A DNA stretch of 23,683 bases from UBA7236 sp044227505. Lineage in GTDB: Bacteria > Bacteroidota > Bacteroidia > Chitinophagales > BACL12. Shown piece after piece: positions 15,343-23,633 of this stretch. Where the stretch lies: the NCBI GenBank assembly GCA_044227505.1, contig JBGAWP010000065.1, forward strand, positions 1 through 23,683, read 5' to 3'. Position 1 is the first letter of the stretch. The number at the start of each line of letters is the position of its first letter. The notes below the pieces were generated by a model. It did no database searches. It worked only from the letters and a program-made list of their open reading frames with translations, and was not told the origin of the DNA. Both the position numbers and the translations under genes were made by a program.

Positions 15343-17372
15343 TCAAACTCAGTGTAATAATTGTTAATTATAATGTTAAGTATTTTCTTGAACAGGCTAT
15401 TCAATCTGTAATAAAAGCTTGTGAGAAAATGGAAGCGGAAATAATTGTTGTTGATAATAATTCAGTGGATGGAAGTGTGGAATTTATTGAATCAAAGTTT
15501 ATCTCTAAAGCAATTGATCAAAAACCAATAATTAAAATAATTGCAAATAAACAAAATACAGGATTTTCCAAAGCAAATAATCAGGGCTTACAAATTGCAA
15601 AGGGAGAATATGTATTGTTATTAAATCCTGACACAGTTGTGGAGGAAGACACCTTTGACAAATGTATTTCCTTCATGGATTCTTACCCCGAGGCAGGAGC
15701 TTTGGGCGTGAAAATGATAGATGGAAAAGGAGTATTTCTTCCTGAAAGTAAAAGGGCTTTTCCAAGTCCGGAAGTAGCATTTTATAAGGCATTCGGATTA
15801 GCTACATTATTTCCAAGATCCAAAGTTTTTGGCAAATATCACCTTGGTTATATTGGCGAAAATGAAACGTGTGAAGTGGATGTTCTTGCAGGTGCATTTA
15901 TGTTATTGCGCAAATCGGTTCTGGATAAAATTGGAAATCTGGATGAAGCCTTTTTTATGTATGGAGAGGATATAGATCTGAGTTACAGAATTGTGAAAGC
16001 AGGATATAAAAATTATTATTTTCCGGAAACAAGGATAATACATTACAAAGGAGAGAGCACAAAAAAAGCGAGTTTTAATTATGTGAAAATGTTTTACAAT
16101 GCAATGAAAATATTTGCAAAAAAACATTTTTCCGGCAGACGTGCAGGTGTGTTTGTTACACTGCTGAATATTGCAATTTATTTCCGCGCTTTAATAGCCG
16201 GAATTGTTCGCATATTTAAAAAAGTTGCAACCCCATTATTTGATGCACTCTTAATATTTGGTGGCTTGGTGTTGATAAAAGAATATTGGGAATATTATGT
16301 TAAATATATAGAAGGAGGTGAATACCCGATCGATTACCTGCTGATCAATGCTCCTTTGTATTGTTTAATTTGGATATTATCTATTTTTATTAGTGGTGGT
16401 TACGACAGATCTACAAATATTACAAAAATAGTACGAGGTATATTTTGGGGGACGATAGTAATAGCTGCTGTGTATGGCTTTCTTCCTGAACAGTATCGTT
16501 TTTCACGTGGGATGATCATTGCGGGAGCTGCTTACAGTATTTTTGTTTTACTTTTTTACAGATCATTTATTCATTTTATAAAATACCGCAATTTCAGATT
16601 TGGAGAAGAACCTGATAAAAAGATCTTAATTGTAGGTGATCGTGAGGAAACAAAACGCGCTCATCAATTACTCAACCAATTGCAGTTAGGAAATCAGATC
16701 GTTGGATATGTGAATACCGGAGTCAATACTAAAAATGAAGATCTGGTTTTAGGAAATGTGGAGTCGTTAAAAGAACTGATATCCGTATACAAAGCGAATG
16801 AATTAATTTTCTGCGCAAAGGACATCAGCAGTCAGGAGATCATAAACTGGATGGTTACCTTAGGCCAGAATATTGATTACAAAATAATTCCTGATCAGAG
16901 TTTAAGTATTATTGGCAGTAATTCGAAAAACACAGCAGGTGATATTTATACGGTTGATATAAAATTAAAGATCAGTTTGCCGGAACAAAGAAGAGCAAAA
17001 AGATTTACAGATCTGTTTATTGCCCTCGTTTGTTTGATCACTTCTCCGATCTTGTTATTTTTTGTAAGAAATAAAGTTGGATTATACAAAAATATTTTTT
17101 CTGTTATAAAAGGAAAAAATTCGTGGGTAGGATATTACCGCCATTCCGGATCTTTAAATGCACCTGCAGATAAAAATGCAACCTCTCCCGCCCTGCCGGC
17201 CATTAAACCCGGCATTTTGCATCCTCTGCCAAATTTTGATACTGCACGGGAAAATGAATTAATGATAGCTAGGATCAATTTTATCTATGCGAAAGATTAT
17301 CGTGTTTCTGATGATCTTGAAATTATTATCTCAGCAATTCCAAAACTGGGTGATCGCCCATCCTTATTTTAA
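15339..17372 (+). CDS. GT2 glycosyltransferase fused to a degenerate polyprenyl-phosphate sugar transferase
   Basis: This 677-residue membrane protein has three parts. Residues 1-265 are a GT2 domain of the rhamnosyltransferase type: VIIVNYN (6-12), VVDNNSVDGS (37-46), NTGFSKANNQGL (73-84), LLNPDT (94-99) and FMYGEDIDLSYR (206-217). Residues about 272-412 hold several membrane helices. From about 428 (KILIVGDREETKR) there is a Rossmann-like CoA-binding-type domain as in polyprenyl glycosylphosphotransferases. The C-terminus (552-677) keeps outer landmarks of that family (KRFTDLFIALVCLITSP, FSVIKGKNSWVG, AIKPGI) but lacks the internal KFRSM and DELPQ blocks, so phosphotransfer is doubtful. It is probably a sugar transferase for surface polysaccharide at the inner membrane. 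Its last 9 bp overlap the convergent gene at 17364. Confidence 0.85.
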   Translation: MIKLSVIIVNYNVKYFLEQAIQSVIKACEKMEAEIIVVDNNSVDGSVEFIESKFISKAIDQKPIIKIIANKQNTGFSKANNQGLQIAKGEYVLLLNPDTVVEEDTFDKCISFMDSYPEAGALGVKMIDGKGVFLPESKRAFPSPEVAFYKAFGLATLFPRSKVFGKYHLGYIGENETCEVDVLAGAFMLLRKSVLDKIGNLDEAFFMYGEDIDLSYRIVKAGYKNYYFPETRIIHYKGESTKKASFNYVKMFYNAMKIFAKKHFSGRRAGVFVTLLNIAIYFRALIAGIVRIFKKVATPLFDALLIFGGLVLIKEYWEYYVKYIEGGEYPIDYLLINAPLYCLIWILSIFISGGYDRSTNITKIVRGIFWGTIVIAAVYGFLPEQYRFSRGMIIAGAAYSIFVLLFYRSFIHFIKYRNFRFGEEPDKKILIVGDREETKRAHQLLNQLQLGNQIVGYVNTGVNTKNEDLVLGNVESLKELISVYKANELIFCAKDISSQEIINWMVTLGQNIDYKIIPDQSLSIIGSNSKNTAGDIYTVDIKLKISLPEQRRAKRFTDLFIALVCLITSPILLFFVRNKVGLYKNIFSVIKGKNSWVGYYRHSGSLNAPADKNATSPALPAIKPGILHPLPNFDTARENELMIARINFIYAKDYRVSDDLEIIISAIPKLGDRPSLF

Positions 17373-18788
17373 TAATTTTTCCTCCACCTTTTGTTGTAAC
17401 CAACCCAGGTCAGCTACTTGTTTTGTTTCCTCTATCTTTTCCTTTAATTCGGTCAGTTTTGATTTATCGCGTTTTGTTAATCGCGACAATTTATCAATAT
17501 ATTTCAGGAAATTAGTGTATAAAAATTTTACGTTTTCACTTAAAGTTTTATTTCTTCTCAGATAAACTTTGAAAGCTTCAATTGCACTTTGCATCGGATC
17601 CCATTCATCCATTTGATAATATATCTTAATTAACATCGTTCTGCTATCCAGCGCATAAAAAATATCCGTGAACTCTACCTGATTTATCAACTTTAAAGCT
17701 TCACCATATTGCCCTTTAAAAAACAACAAATATCCCATATTATAGTTATACGCATTGACCCTGAATTTCTCGCTCAACTTATTTTTATAACTCTTAATAA
17801 ATTGTTCTGTCCACTCGAATTCTCCGGCTCTGAGTGCTGCAATAACAATATTTTTATAGGTCCACGGAGATAAATATCCGTCCACCATTAAAAGGTTTTT
17901 TTCCAACGCCTGTTTCGAAAGATTAAAATATTCGCGCAGGTAGGTTTTATTTCCGGCATTTATTTTCCGTATGGCGTAATTCTGCGCATAGGCATATATA
18001 TCCTTCGCCTCATCCAATGGAAATTTATCAGTATGTTCTTCCAAGAGTTTTTTTAATTTTTCAAAATGTTCATCATTATCATTTTCTACGAAGGTCATTA
18101 ATATCTGATAATAAATTGTTATGGAAGGATAATCATCATAACTGTGTTCTCTTAAATGATCTGATATTTCTTTTAATAAACGCAACTCATAATCTGTTGC
18201 CACCAATTTTTGACGGTTGATCAACTCGCAGGAATATTTTAATTTGGTGGCAATATAAAATAGATCAAGAAAATCAGTAGCTTTTTGCAAACTCGCATCA
18301 TATGCCCTTTTTTTCTGGCGATCGAAAAATAGATTTAATTCGCTTTGCAATAAATATTCTTTATAAAAATAGGGTGCGTTCCTATAAGGATCCTTTTCCA
18401 GAAAATCTTTTGCGCTTCTTAAAGTTTGATCAAAGAGCTTATCGTTTTCCCATTTATTGTAAACTCTTAAAATATTGCAATACCCTTCCAACTCATCCGC
18501 AAAATAAGAATTGTATTTTATAAATCCCTCTACGTGGTCAACGATATCACTCATCAGATACCCAAGCTTTTTTTCTGTGATCGCTAATCCCGGTATTCCT
18601 TTTTTAATCAGTCTTTCTTTATCTACTTTTTTCACTTCGAATTCAGGTGCATATTTTTTAATATGATTGTAAAAAGTGAGCAGGTCGGTATCTTTGTTAA
18701 AAAATGGGGAAGCGAGGTAATCAGAAAATTTATTCAATTCCTTGGTGCTGAAATTCCGCAACATATCTATCATCTTACTCTTATACAT
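17364..18788 (-). CDS. Helical repeat protein of unknown function
   Basis: I do not recognise this 474-residue protein. It has no signal peptide, no transmembrane segment and no catalytic motif. It is rich in Lys, Glu, Leu, Phe and Tyr and reads as nearly all alpha-helical. Pairs of helices such as YNYNMGYLLFFKGQYGEALK (about 346-365) and the FVENDNDEHFEKLKKLLEEH region (about 232-252) resemble degenerate TPR units, so a solenoid scaffold is likely. The N-terminal part (FSTKELNKFSDYLASPFFNK, 13-32) looks like a family-specific leader, and similar hypothetical proteins are, from memory, common in Bacteroidota. The C-terminus (about 428-474) is charged and coiled-coil-like. ATGs at 18788 and 18773 are both possible. 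It is convergent with, and overlaps by 9 bp, the glycosyltransferase. Confidence 0.75.
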   Translation of the reverse strand: MYKSKMIDMLRNFSTKELNKFSDYLASPFFNKDTDLLTFYNHIKKYAPEFEVKKVDKERLIKKGIPGLAITEKKLGYLMSDIVDHVEGFIKYNSYFADELEGYCNILRVYNKWENDKLFDQTLRSAKDFLEKDPYRNAPYFYKEYLLQSELNLFFDRQKKRAYDASLQKATDFLDLFYIATKLKYSCELINRQKLVATDYELRLLKEISDHLREHSYDDYPSITIYYQILMTFVENDNDEHFEKLKKLLEEHTDKFPLDEAKDIYAYAQNYAIRKINAGNKTYLREYFNLSKQALEKNLLMVDGYLSPWTYKNIVIAALRAGEFEWTEQFIKSYKNKLSEKFRVNAYNYNMGYLLFFKGQYGEALKLINQVEFTDIFYALDSRTMLIKIYYQMDEWDPMQSAIEAFKVYLRRNKTLSENVKFLYTNFLKYIDKLSRLTKRDKSKLTELKEKIEETKQVADLGWLQQKVEEKLLK

Positions 18789-19042
18789 ATCTTATTTTTA
18801 AATATCGCGTGTGAAAATACCGCCTTTTTTTCGGAAAATAGTTAAAATGTGGACAATTTTACATATCCTTCATAATATCTAACTTATTGATATTCAATTA
18901 ATTAATTTCATTTAGATGAGTAAAATCATAAATTTTAAGTTAAAAAATGCTCGGAAAAGCATGGAAACCATTAGATATTGTATTTTTAGATTGGTAGAAG
19001 CCGATGTTACTTTACATTGACAAAATATTCAAACTCGATACC
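18789..19042. other. Divergent intergenic region
   Basis: This AT-rich region of about 250 bp separates the helical protein gene (minus) from the dockerin/cohesin protein gene (plus). It must hold promoters for both, but I find no exact TAnnTTTG box on either strand and no hairpin or RNA gene that I can support. Confidence 0.4.
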
Positions 19043-20455
19043 ATGCAGTTTATTTCGAAACATTTCAAAGGATTAAAGCCACTATATGCCGCTGCAATTG
19101 TGCTGTTGACCAATTCGTTACTTACTGCCCAAACTATCCCTATTGTTGTATACGATACCGTGCGGCTTTGTGAAGGAACAGCATTCACCCTGGATGTATT
19201 GCTAAATGATACAAATGATGCAGGAGAGATTGTGGAAGTTGACATACTTGCAGGACCTTCCAGCCCTTTGATCGACTATGATGATGAATTATTGCCGGAA
19301 GGAACCTATGACATTTTTGTAGATGCAGGTTTTATCGGTGAGGATGTGATGGTTTATGAGGTTTGTGGGGAGGATGATGAATTGTGCGCCATCGGTTTGA
19401 TCGTAATAATTGTGGCAGGCGCCGATAATTGTGTGTGGCCCGGAGATGCAAACGTTGACAGCATTTGTAATTACCTCGACCTTTTACCCATTGGTGTTTA
19501 TTTCGGAAATAACGGCCCCACCCGTTATGATATAGATGGAACCTGGGAGGAATCCTATTGCGACGAATGGGAAGACCTTGTGGAATACCTTATTGCCCCA
19601 AATGCAAAATTTGCCGATTGCAATGGCGATGGATATATAGATGCATTGGATACTCTGGTAATTGTAAATAATTATGGTCAGACACATGGAGATTATATTC
19701 CTGCAGCATACATTGGCGGTCCGGATGATCCCATCCTTGGAGTTGATTTCTTTTCAGATACTATTGAAGCGGGTAGCGAGATCATAATTCCACTTCTATT
19801 GGGAACTGATGAAACACCAGCCTCCAATATTTATGGTTTGGCTTTTGAATTCGATTATGATGAAACTTTGATCGATGCATCTACTGTTAAAGTGACCTTT
19901 AATTCCGGTTGGCTCGGAACTCCGGGTACCGATCTTATGTCCATTCAAAGTAATGACACCATTAATGGAATAATAAGTGTATCTGTCACAAGAATTAATC
20001 AAATAGCAAGATCAGGAAGTGGCCATGTGGGTGAAGTGAGTTTTGTAATGGAAGATAATATCGCGGGTAAACTTACTAATGAAATTTCTTCTCCTGTAAA
20101 TTTCTGCATCAGCTTTCCGCAAACAATAAATAATTTCGGAGCACCTGTTAATATTAATCCGATTTGCGATTCTATTATAGTTTTCCAGATAACGGATGGA
20201 ATAGAAAATTATTTGCAGAATAATTCACGTGTGTATCCAAATCCGGCTGATGAAACAGTAAATGTATTATTGGGAGAAAAAATCACAGGCAACTGTATCA
20301 TGCAAAATATATTCGGACAAAATGTTGCTGTAAGTCAGATCCATAATTCTGAAAAAGTAACATTTTCTACAAAAGATCTTGCAGCGGGAACTTATACAAT
20401 TACTATTCAAACCGAACAAACAGTATTCACTAAAAAAATAATAATACAGCATTAA
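19043..20455 (+). CDS. T9SS-secreted protein with dockerin-like calcium loops and a cohesin-like domain
   Basis: From the ATG at 19043 (470 residues; the frame extends to 19004) the protein starts with a signal peptide (MQFISKHFKGLKPLYAAAIV, cut near LLTAQ). A beta domain (31-126) opens with a VxDTVxLCEGTAFTLDVLLND segment. Two dockerin-like EF-hand loops follow: GDANVDSICNYLDL (134-147) and DCNGDGYIDALD (192-203). The second is a good calcium loop; the first carries extra residues. Residues about 233-345 fit the cohesin-like fold (VDFFSDTIEAGSEIIIPLLL, YGLAFEFDYDETLIDASTVK, GHVGEVSFVM). A T9SS sorting domain ends the protein (about 396-470; RVYPNPADETVNV...AGTYTITIQT...KKIIIQH). It is likely a cell-surface adhesion or scaffold protein. 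The PKD-array gene follows after 48 bp and is probably co-expressed. Confidence 0.85.
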   Translation: MQFISKHFKGLKPLYAAAIVLLTNSLLTAQTIPIVVYDTVRLCEGTAFTLDVLLNDTNDAGEIVEVDILAGPSSPLIDYDDELLPEGTYDIFVDAGFIGEDVMVYEVCGEDDELCAIGLIVIIVAGADNCVWPGDANVDSICNYLDLLPIGVYFGNNGPTRYDIDGTWEESYCDEWEDLVEYLIAPNAKFADCNGDGYIDALDTLVIVNNYGQTHGDYIPAAYIGGPDDPILGVDFFSDTIEAGSEIIIPLLLGTDETPASNIYGLAFEFDYDETLIDASTVKVTFNSGWLGTPGTDLMSIQSNDTINGIISVSVTRINQIARSGSGHVGEVSFVMEDNIAGKLTNEISSPVNFCISFPQTINNFGAPVNINPICDSIIVFQITDGIENYLQNNSRVYPNPADETVNVLLGEKITGNCIMQNIFGQNVAVSQIHNSEKVTFSTKDLAAGTYTITIQTEQTVFTKKIIIQH

Positions 20456-20503
20456 TTAACAAAAAAGACCACACAAATTCCTTACCCCAAATAATATCAA
20501 ATT

Positions 20504-23500
20504 ATGAAAAAAATTTTAACTCCTATTTTTTTACTGCTCTTAGGCAGTACAAGTTTAATGGCTTCATTGCCTGATTGTCATGCAGATTTTAATTACAACG
20601 TGATTGGCGCTACTGTAGATTTTACAGATGATTCTGAATCGGAAACAGGCGACATCAGTTATGCGTGGACCTTTGGCGACGGAGGCACTTCAACAGAAGC
20701 AAATCCCAGCCATATTTATGCAGAGCCGGGGACCTATACTGTTTGTCTCGTAATTGAAACAACAGGAGGTTGTATTGACGATCGTTGCGAAATTATCGTA
20801 ATCGGCGCAGGAATTTTTTGTTCTGCAGGATTTGAATATGTTGTTGATGGAATGACAGTAAATTTTGAAGACGGATCTGAATCTGCACCCGGTGATATTG
20901 TAAGTTATTTATGGGAATTCGGTGATGGTTCAACCTCTGATGCATTAAATCCTGAACATACTTACGACACAGAAGGAACATATGAGGTTTGTTTATCTAT
21001 AGTTACTTCCGATGGTTGCGAAGATGTAACCTGTTTTCCTGTTACTATAGGTGGTGGCGGTGCTGAATGTGAAGCAAATTTTGAATTTAATACAGATGGT
21101 TTAACCGCAACATTTTTTGATATCACCGTTGGTGATGTAACAAGTTGGTTATGGACATTTGGAGATGGCACAGAATCAACGGAAGAAAATCCAACGCATA
21201 CTTATGCTGCTATCGGAACATATAATGTTTGTTTAATAGTTACCACTGCCGACGGATGTATAGCTGATATGTGCATGACCGTTGTGGTGGAAGATGGAGG
21301 AGGAATAGAGTGTGATGTAAATTTTGATTATGAAGTTGATGGTCTTACAATTTATTTTAATAGCAATACAGATCCTGGTCCCGGTGATGTAGAGGAATAT
21401 GTTTGGAATTTTGGTGACGGTACATTTGGTGATGGTGAAAATCCGATACATACTTATTCCGAACCGGGAATTTATACTGTTTGTGTTACCGTTTATTTTT
21501 TCGGAGGATGTACTTCAGAATTTTGTTATGAGGTATATGTTGGCGAAATTTTAGATTGCACTGCTATGTATGAAGTAACTTCTATGGATAGCGGCAACGT
21601 TCATTTTTATGGATGGGTGGAACCAACTGCAGATCTTGTAACCTATGTTTGGGATTTTGGTGACGGCACCACTTATTCTGAAACAACAGCAGGAACTCCA
21701 TCTGATCCTTGGCATACCTATACCGAACCCGGAGTATATCTTGTTTGTCTTACCATTGAAACCGGTGCGGGTTGTGTGGATGAATATTGCAGTGAAATTG
21801 TAATTGAAGATGCCGCTGATTGTTTATCAGATTTTGAATTTAATACCGATGGATTGGATGTTGATTTTTATGAAACTGCTACCGGTGATGTTATTGAATA
21901 TTTTTGGGATTTTGGTGATGGAGAAACATCTGATGAAGCAAATCCAAATCATAATTACGATGAGCCGGGAGTATATGAAGTTTGTTTAACAATAATTACA
22001 GCTGCAGGTTGTACTGATATTTATTGTCATGTTGTTGAGGTATCAGAAGGTGGTGGAGATTGTGAATCGGATTATGAATTTACTGATATCGGATTAAGTG
22101 TTAGCTTTTTTGAAACTGCAGATGGCGGTGGTGCAGATATTACTTCCTACTACTGGAGTTTTGGTGATGGAACATTTTCTGATGATCCAAATCCAACACA
22201 TACTTATACTGAGGCGGGAACTTATTTAGTTTGTTTAACAATTACAACAGCTGATGGATGCACTTCCACTTTCTGTGATGAAATTACTGTTGAAGAAGGT
22301 GGTGGCGGAGATTGTGAAGCATCATTTGTATTAACATCTCTCGAATTAACACCGGACGGATGGCTTGCAACTTTTGATAATACTTCTGTTGCGGGAGCTG
22401 ATATTGTTTCTGTAATTTGGTATTTTGGTGATGGCACAACTGCAACTACTTATGATGCTGAACATCTATATTTAGAACCAGGTGAATCCTATGTAATTTG
22501 TATCGTAATTACCACTGCCGATGGTTGTGTTTCTGAATATTGTGATGAATTTCTTATTGGTGGAGATGGTGATGGTTGTGAAGCGGATTTTGATTGGGAA
22601 GATGATGGATTAACGGTTGATTTTACCGAAGATGCCGATGGTGGCGGAGCAGATATCATCAGTTATATCTGGAACTTTGGAGATGGCACAACTGAATACG
22701 GCGCGGAGGTTACACATACTTATGATGTATCAGGTGAATATGAAGTGTGTCTTACCATAATTACTTCCGATAGTTGTATTAATACTTACTGTGAAGAAGT
22801 AGATGTGGAAGGAACTCCCGGACCATGCACTGCAGGTTTCGAAATTGAAAGTTTTGAAGAAACTCCTGATGGTTGGATAATTGTTTTCACAAATACTTCA
22901 GAAGGAACCGGTCCAGGTTCTGAAAATTTCCATTGGTATTTTGGAGATGGCGGAGTGAGTGAAGCAATAAATCCTGATCACTTATATGAGGCAGCAGGAA
23001 TTTATACAATTTGTGTTACCATTGGTGAAGAAGGTGCAGATTGTTTCGATGAATATTGTGAAGAAATATTTATAGGTGGTGATGATGATTGCACAAATCC
23101 TGATATTGTTGACTCAGCTTATGCATGTATCGAAATATATGAACCTGTTTGCGGATGCGATGGTGTAACTTATAGTAATTCTTGTTTTGCTGAATATTAT
23201 GGCGGAGTTCTTTTCTGGTCAGAAGGTGCTTGTGATGCAACTGCAATTGAAGAAGAAAATATATTTGGATTTGTTCAGTTAGCTCCAAATCCAGCACAAA
23301 ATGAAGTGCAATTAAAATATACTTTACAAGCAAATGCAGATGTTCGGATTTATGTTATGAATATGGTGGGACAACAATTAAACGAATTAATAAATAAACC
23401 GATGGTTGCAGGAAGTTATAATTTACAATTTAACACAACTGATCTTGCCTCCGGAATTTATTTAATAAATATTGTTGCCGGAAATGAACAATCAGTACAG

Positions 23501-23521
23501 AAATTAGTGATTTCTAAATAG
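20504..23521 (+). CDS. Secreted protein with ten cysteine-paired PKD domains, a Kazal-like domain and a T9SS sorting domain
   Basis: This 1005-residue protein has a signal peptide (MKKILTPIFLLLLGSTSLMA). Ten PKD domains of about 80-88 residues follow (22-100, 103-187, 188-267, 268-350, 351-438, 439-518, 519-602, 603-689, 690-773, 774-860), each with the W-x-F-G-D-G motif and an H-x-Y...G-Y-x-V-C strand. Every domain has four cysteines in the same places, 40 in all. Residues 863-910 form a Kazal-like module (PVCGCDGVTYSNSC). The T9SS sorting domain (about 925-1005) opens at QLAPNPAQNE and ends QKLVISK. The protein is very acidic (many Asp and Glu), which suits calcium binding. It is probably a long extracellular stalk or adhesin; the partner is unknown. 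It may share a transcript with the upstream dockerin/cohesin gene and ends at a strong terminator. Confidence 0.93.
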   Translation: MKKILTPIFLLLLGSTSLMASLPDCHADFNYNVIGATVDFTDDSESETGDISYAWTFGDGGTSTEANPSHIYAEPGTYTVCLVIETTGGCIDDRCEIIVIGAGIFCSAGFEYVVDGMTVNFEDGSESAPGDIVSYLWEFGDGSTSDALNPEHTYDTEGTYEVCLSIVTSDGCEDVTCFPVTIGGGGAECEANFEFNTDGLTATFFDITVGDVTSWLWTFGDGTESTEENPTHTYAAIGTYNVCLIVTTADGCIADMCMTVVVEDGGGIECDVNFDYEVDGLTIYFNSNTDPGPGDVEEYVWNFGDGTFGDGENPIHTYSEPGIYTVCVTVYFFGGCTSEFCYEVYVGEILDCTAMYEVTSMDSGNVHFYGWVEPTADLVTYVWDFGDGTTYSETTAGTPSDPWHTYTEPGVYLVCLTIETGAGCVDEYCSEIVIEDAADCLSDFEFNTDGLDVDFYETATGDVIEYFWDFGDGETSDEANPNHNYDEPGVYEVCLTIITAAGCTDIYCHVVEVSEGGGDCESDYEFTDIGLSVSFFETADGGGADITSYYWSFGDGTFSDDPNPTHTYTEAGTYLVCLTITTADGCTSTFCDEITVEEGGGGDCEASFVLTSLELTPDGWLATFDNTSVAGADIVSVIWYFGDGTTATTYDAEHLYLEPGESYVICIVITTADGCVSEYCDEFLIGGDGDGCEADFDWEDDGLTVDFTEDADGGGADIISYIWNFGDGTTEYGAEVTHTYDVSGEYEVCLTIITSDSCINTYCEEVDVEGTPGPCTAGFEIESFEETPDGWIIVFTNTSEGTGPGSENFHWYFGDGGVSEAINPDHLYEAAGIYTICVTIGEEGADCFDEYCEEIFIGGDDDCTNPDIVDSAYACIEIYEPVCGCDGVTYSNSCFAEYYGGVLFWSEGACDATAIEEENIFGFVQLAPNPAQNEVQLKYTLQANADVRIYVMNMVGQQLNELINKPMVAGSYNLQFNTTDLASGIYLINIVAGNEQSVQKLVISK
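20567..23083 (+). repeat. Ten-copy PKD-coding repeat array
   Basis: Ten coding repeats of about 240-264 bp encode the PKD domains. The most constant DNA stretch codes FGDG (tttggtgatgg and close variants). The copies are diverged, not identical, so the array is old or diversified and not a recent expansion. Linkers between copies are Gly/Asp/Glu-rich; GGG or GGGG occurs before copies 3, 4, 7 and 8. Confidence 0.9.
23090..23233 (+). other. Kazal-like module coding segment
   Basis: This segment encodes residues 863-910 of the PKD protein: DCTNPDIVDSAYAC, then EPVCGCDGVTYSNSC, an AEYYGGV turn and a final EGAC. The Y/E-PVCG-DG-TY-N-C pattern is that of Kazal-type serine-protease-inhibitor domains. 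Bacterial copies are common in secreted proteins, and inhibition has not been shown for most. Confidence 0.75.
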
Positions 23522-23536
23522 TAGTTTATATTTTAA

Positions 23537-23574
23537 ATAAAAGGTGATCTTGTCGTGAGGTCACCTTTTTTTTT
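23537..23574 (+). terminator. Intrinsic terminator of the PKD-array gene
   Basis: The stem AAGGTGATCTT / GAGGTCACCTT (11 pairs including two G-T) closes a 5-nt loop (gtcgt) and is followed by nine T. It begins about 16 bp after the TAG stop. Confidence 0.93.
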
Positions 23575-23586
23575 GGAAAAGTTGGA

Positions 23587-23633
23587 GTTCTGAGCCTGCC
23601 TGCCGACTGCGTCAGCGTCAGGCAGGTTCTGAG
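23587..23633. repeat. GC-rich hairpin between 8-bp direct repeats
   Basis: An imperfect palindrome (23595-23626) with arms CCTGCCTG and CAGGCAGG surrounds a core with gactgcgtcag. It is bracketed by gttctgag at 23587-23594 and 23626-23633. It is far more GC-rich than its surroundings and lies just past the terminator. It resembles REP-type extragenic palindromes or a small non-autonomous element; no transposase is near. Confidence 0.6.
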
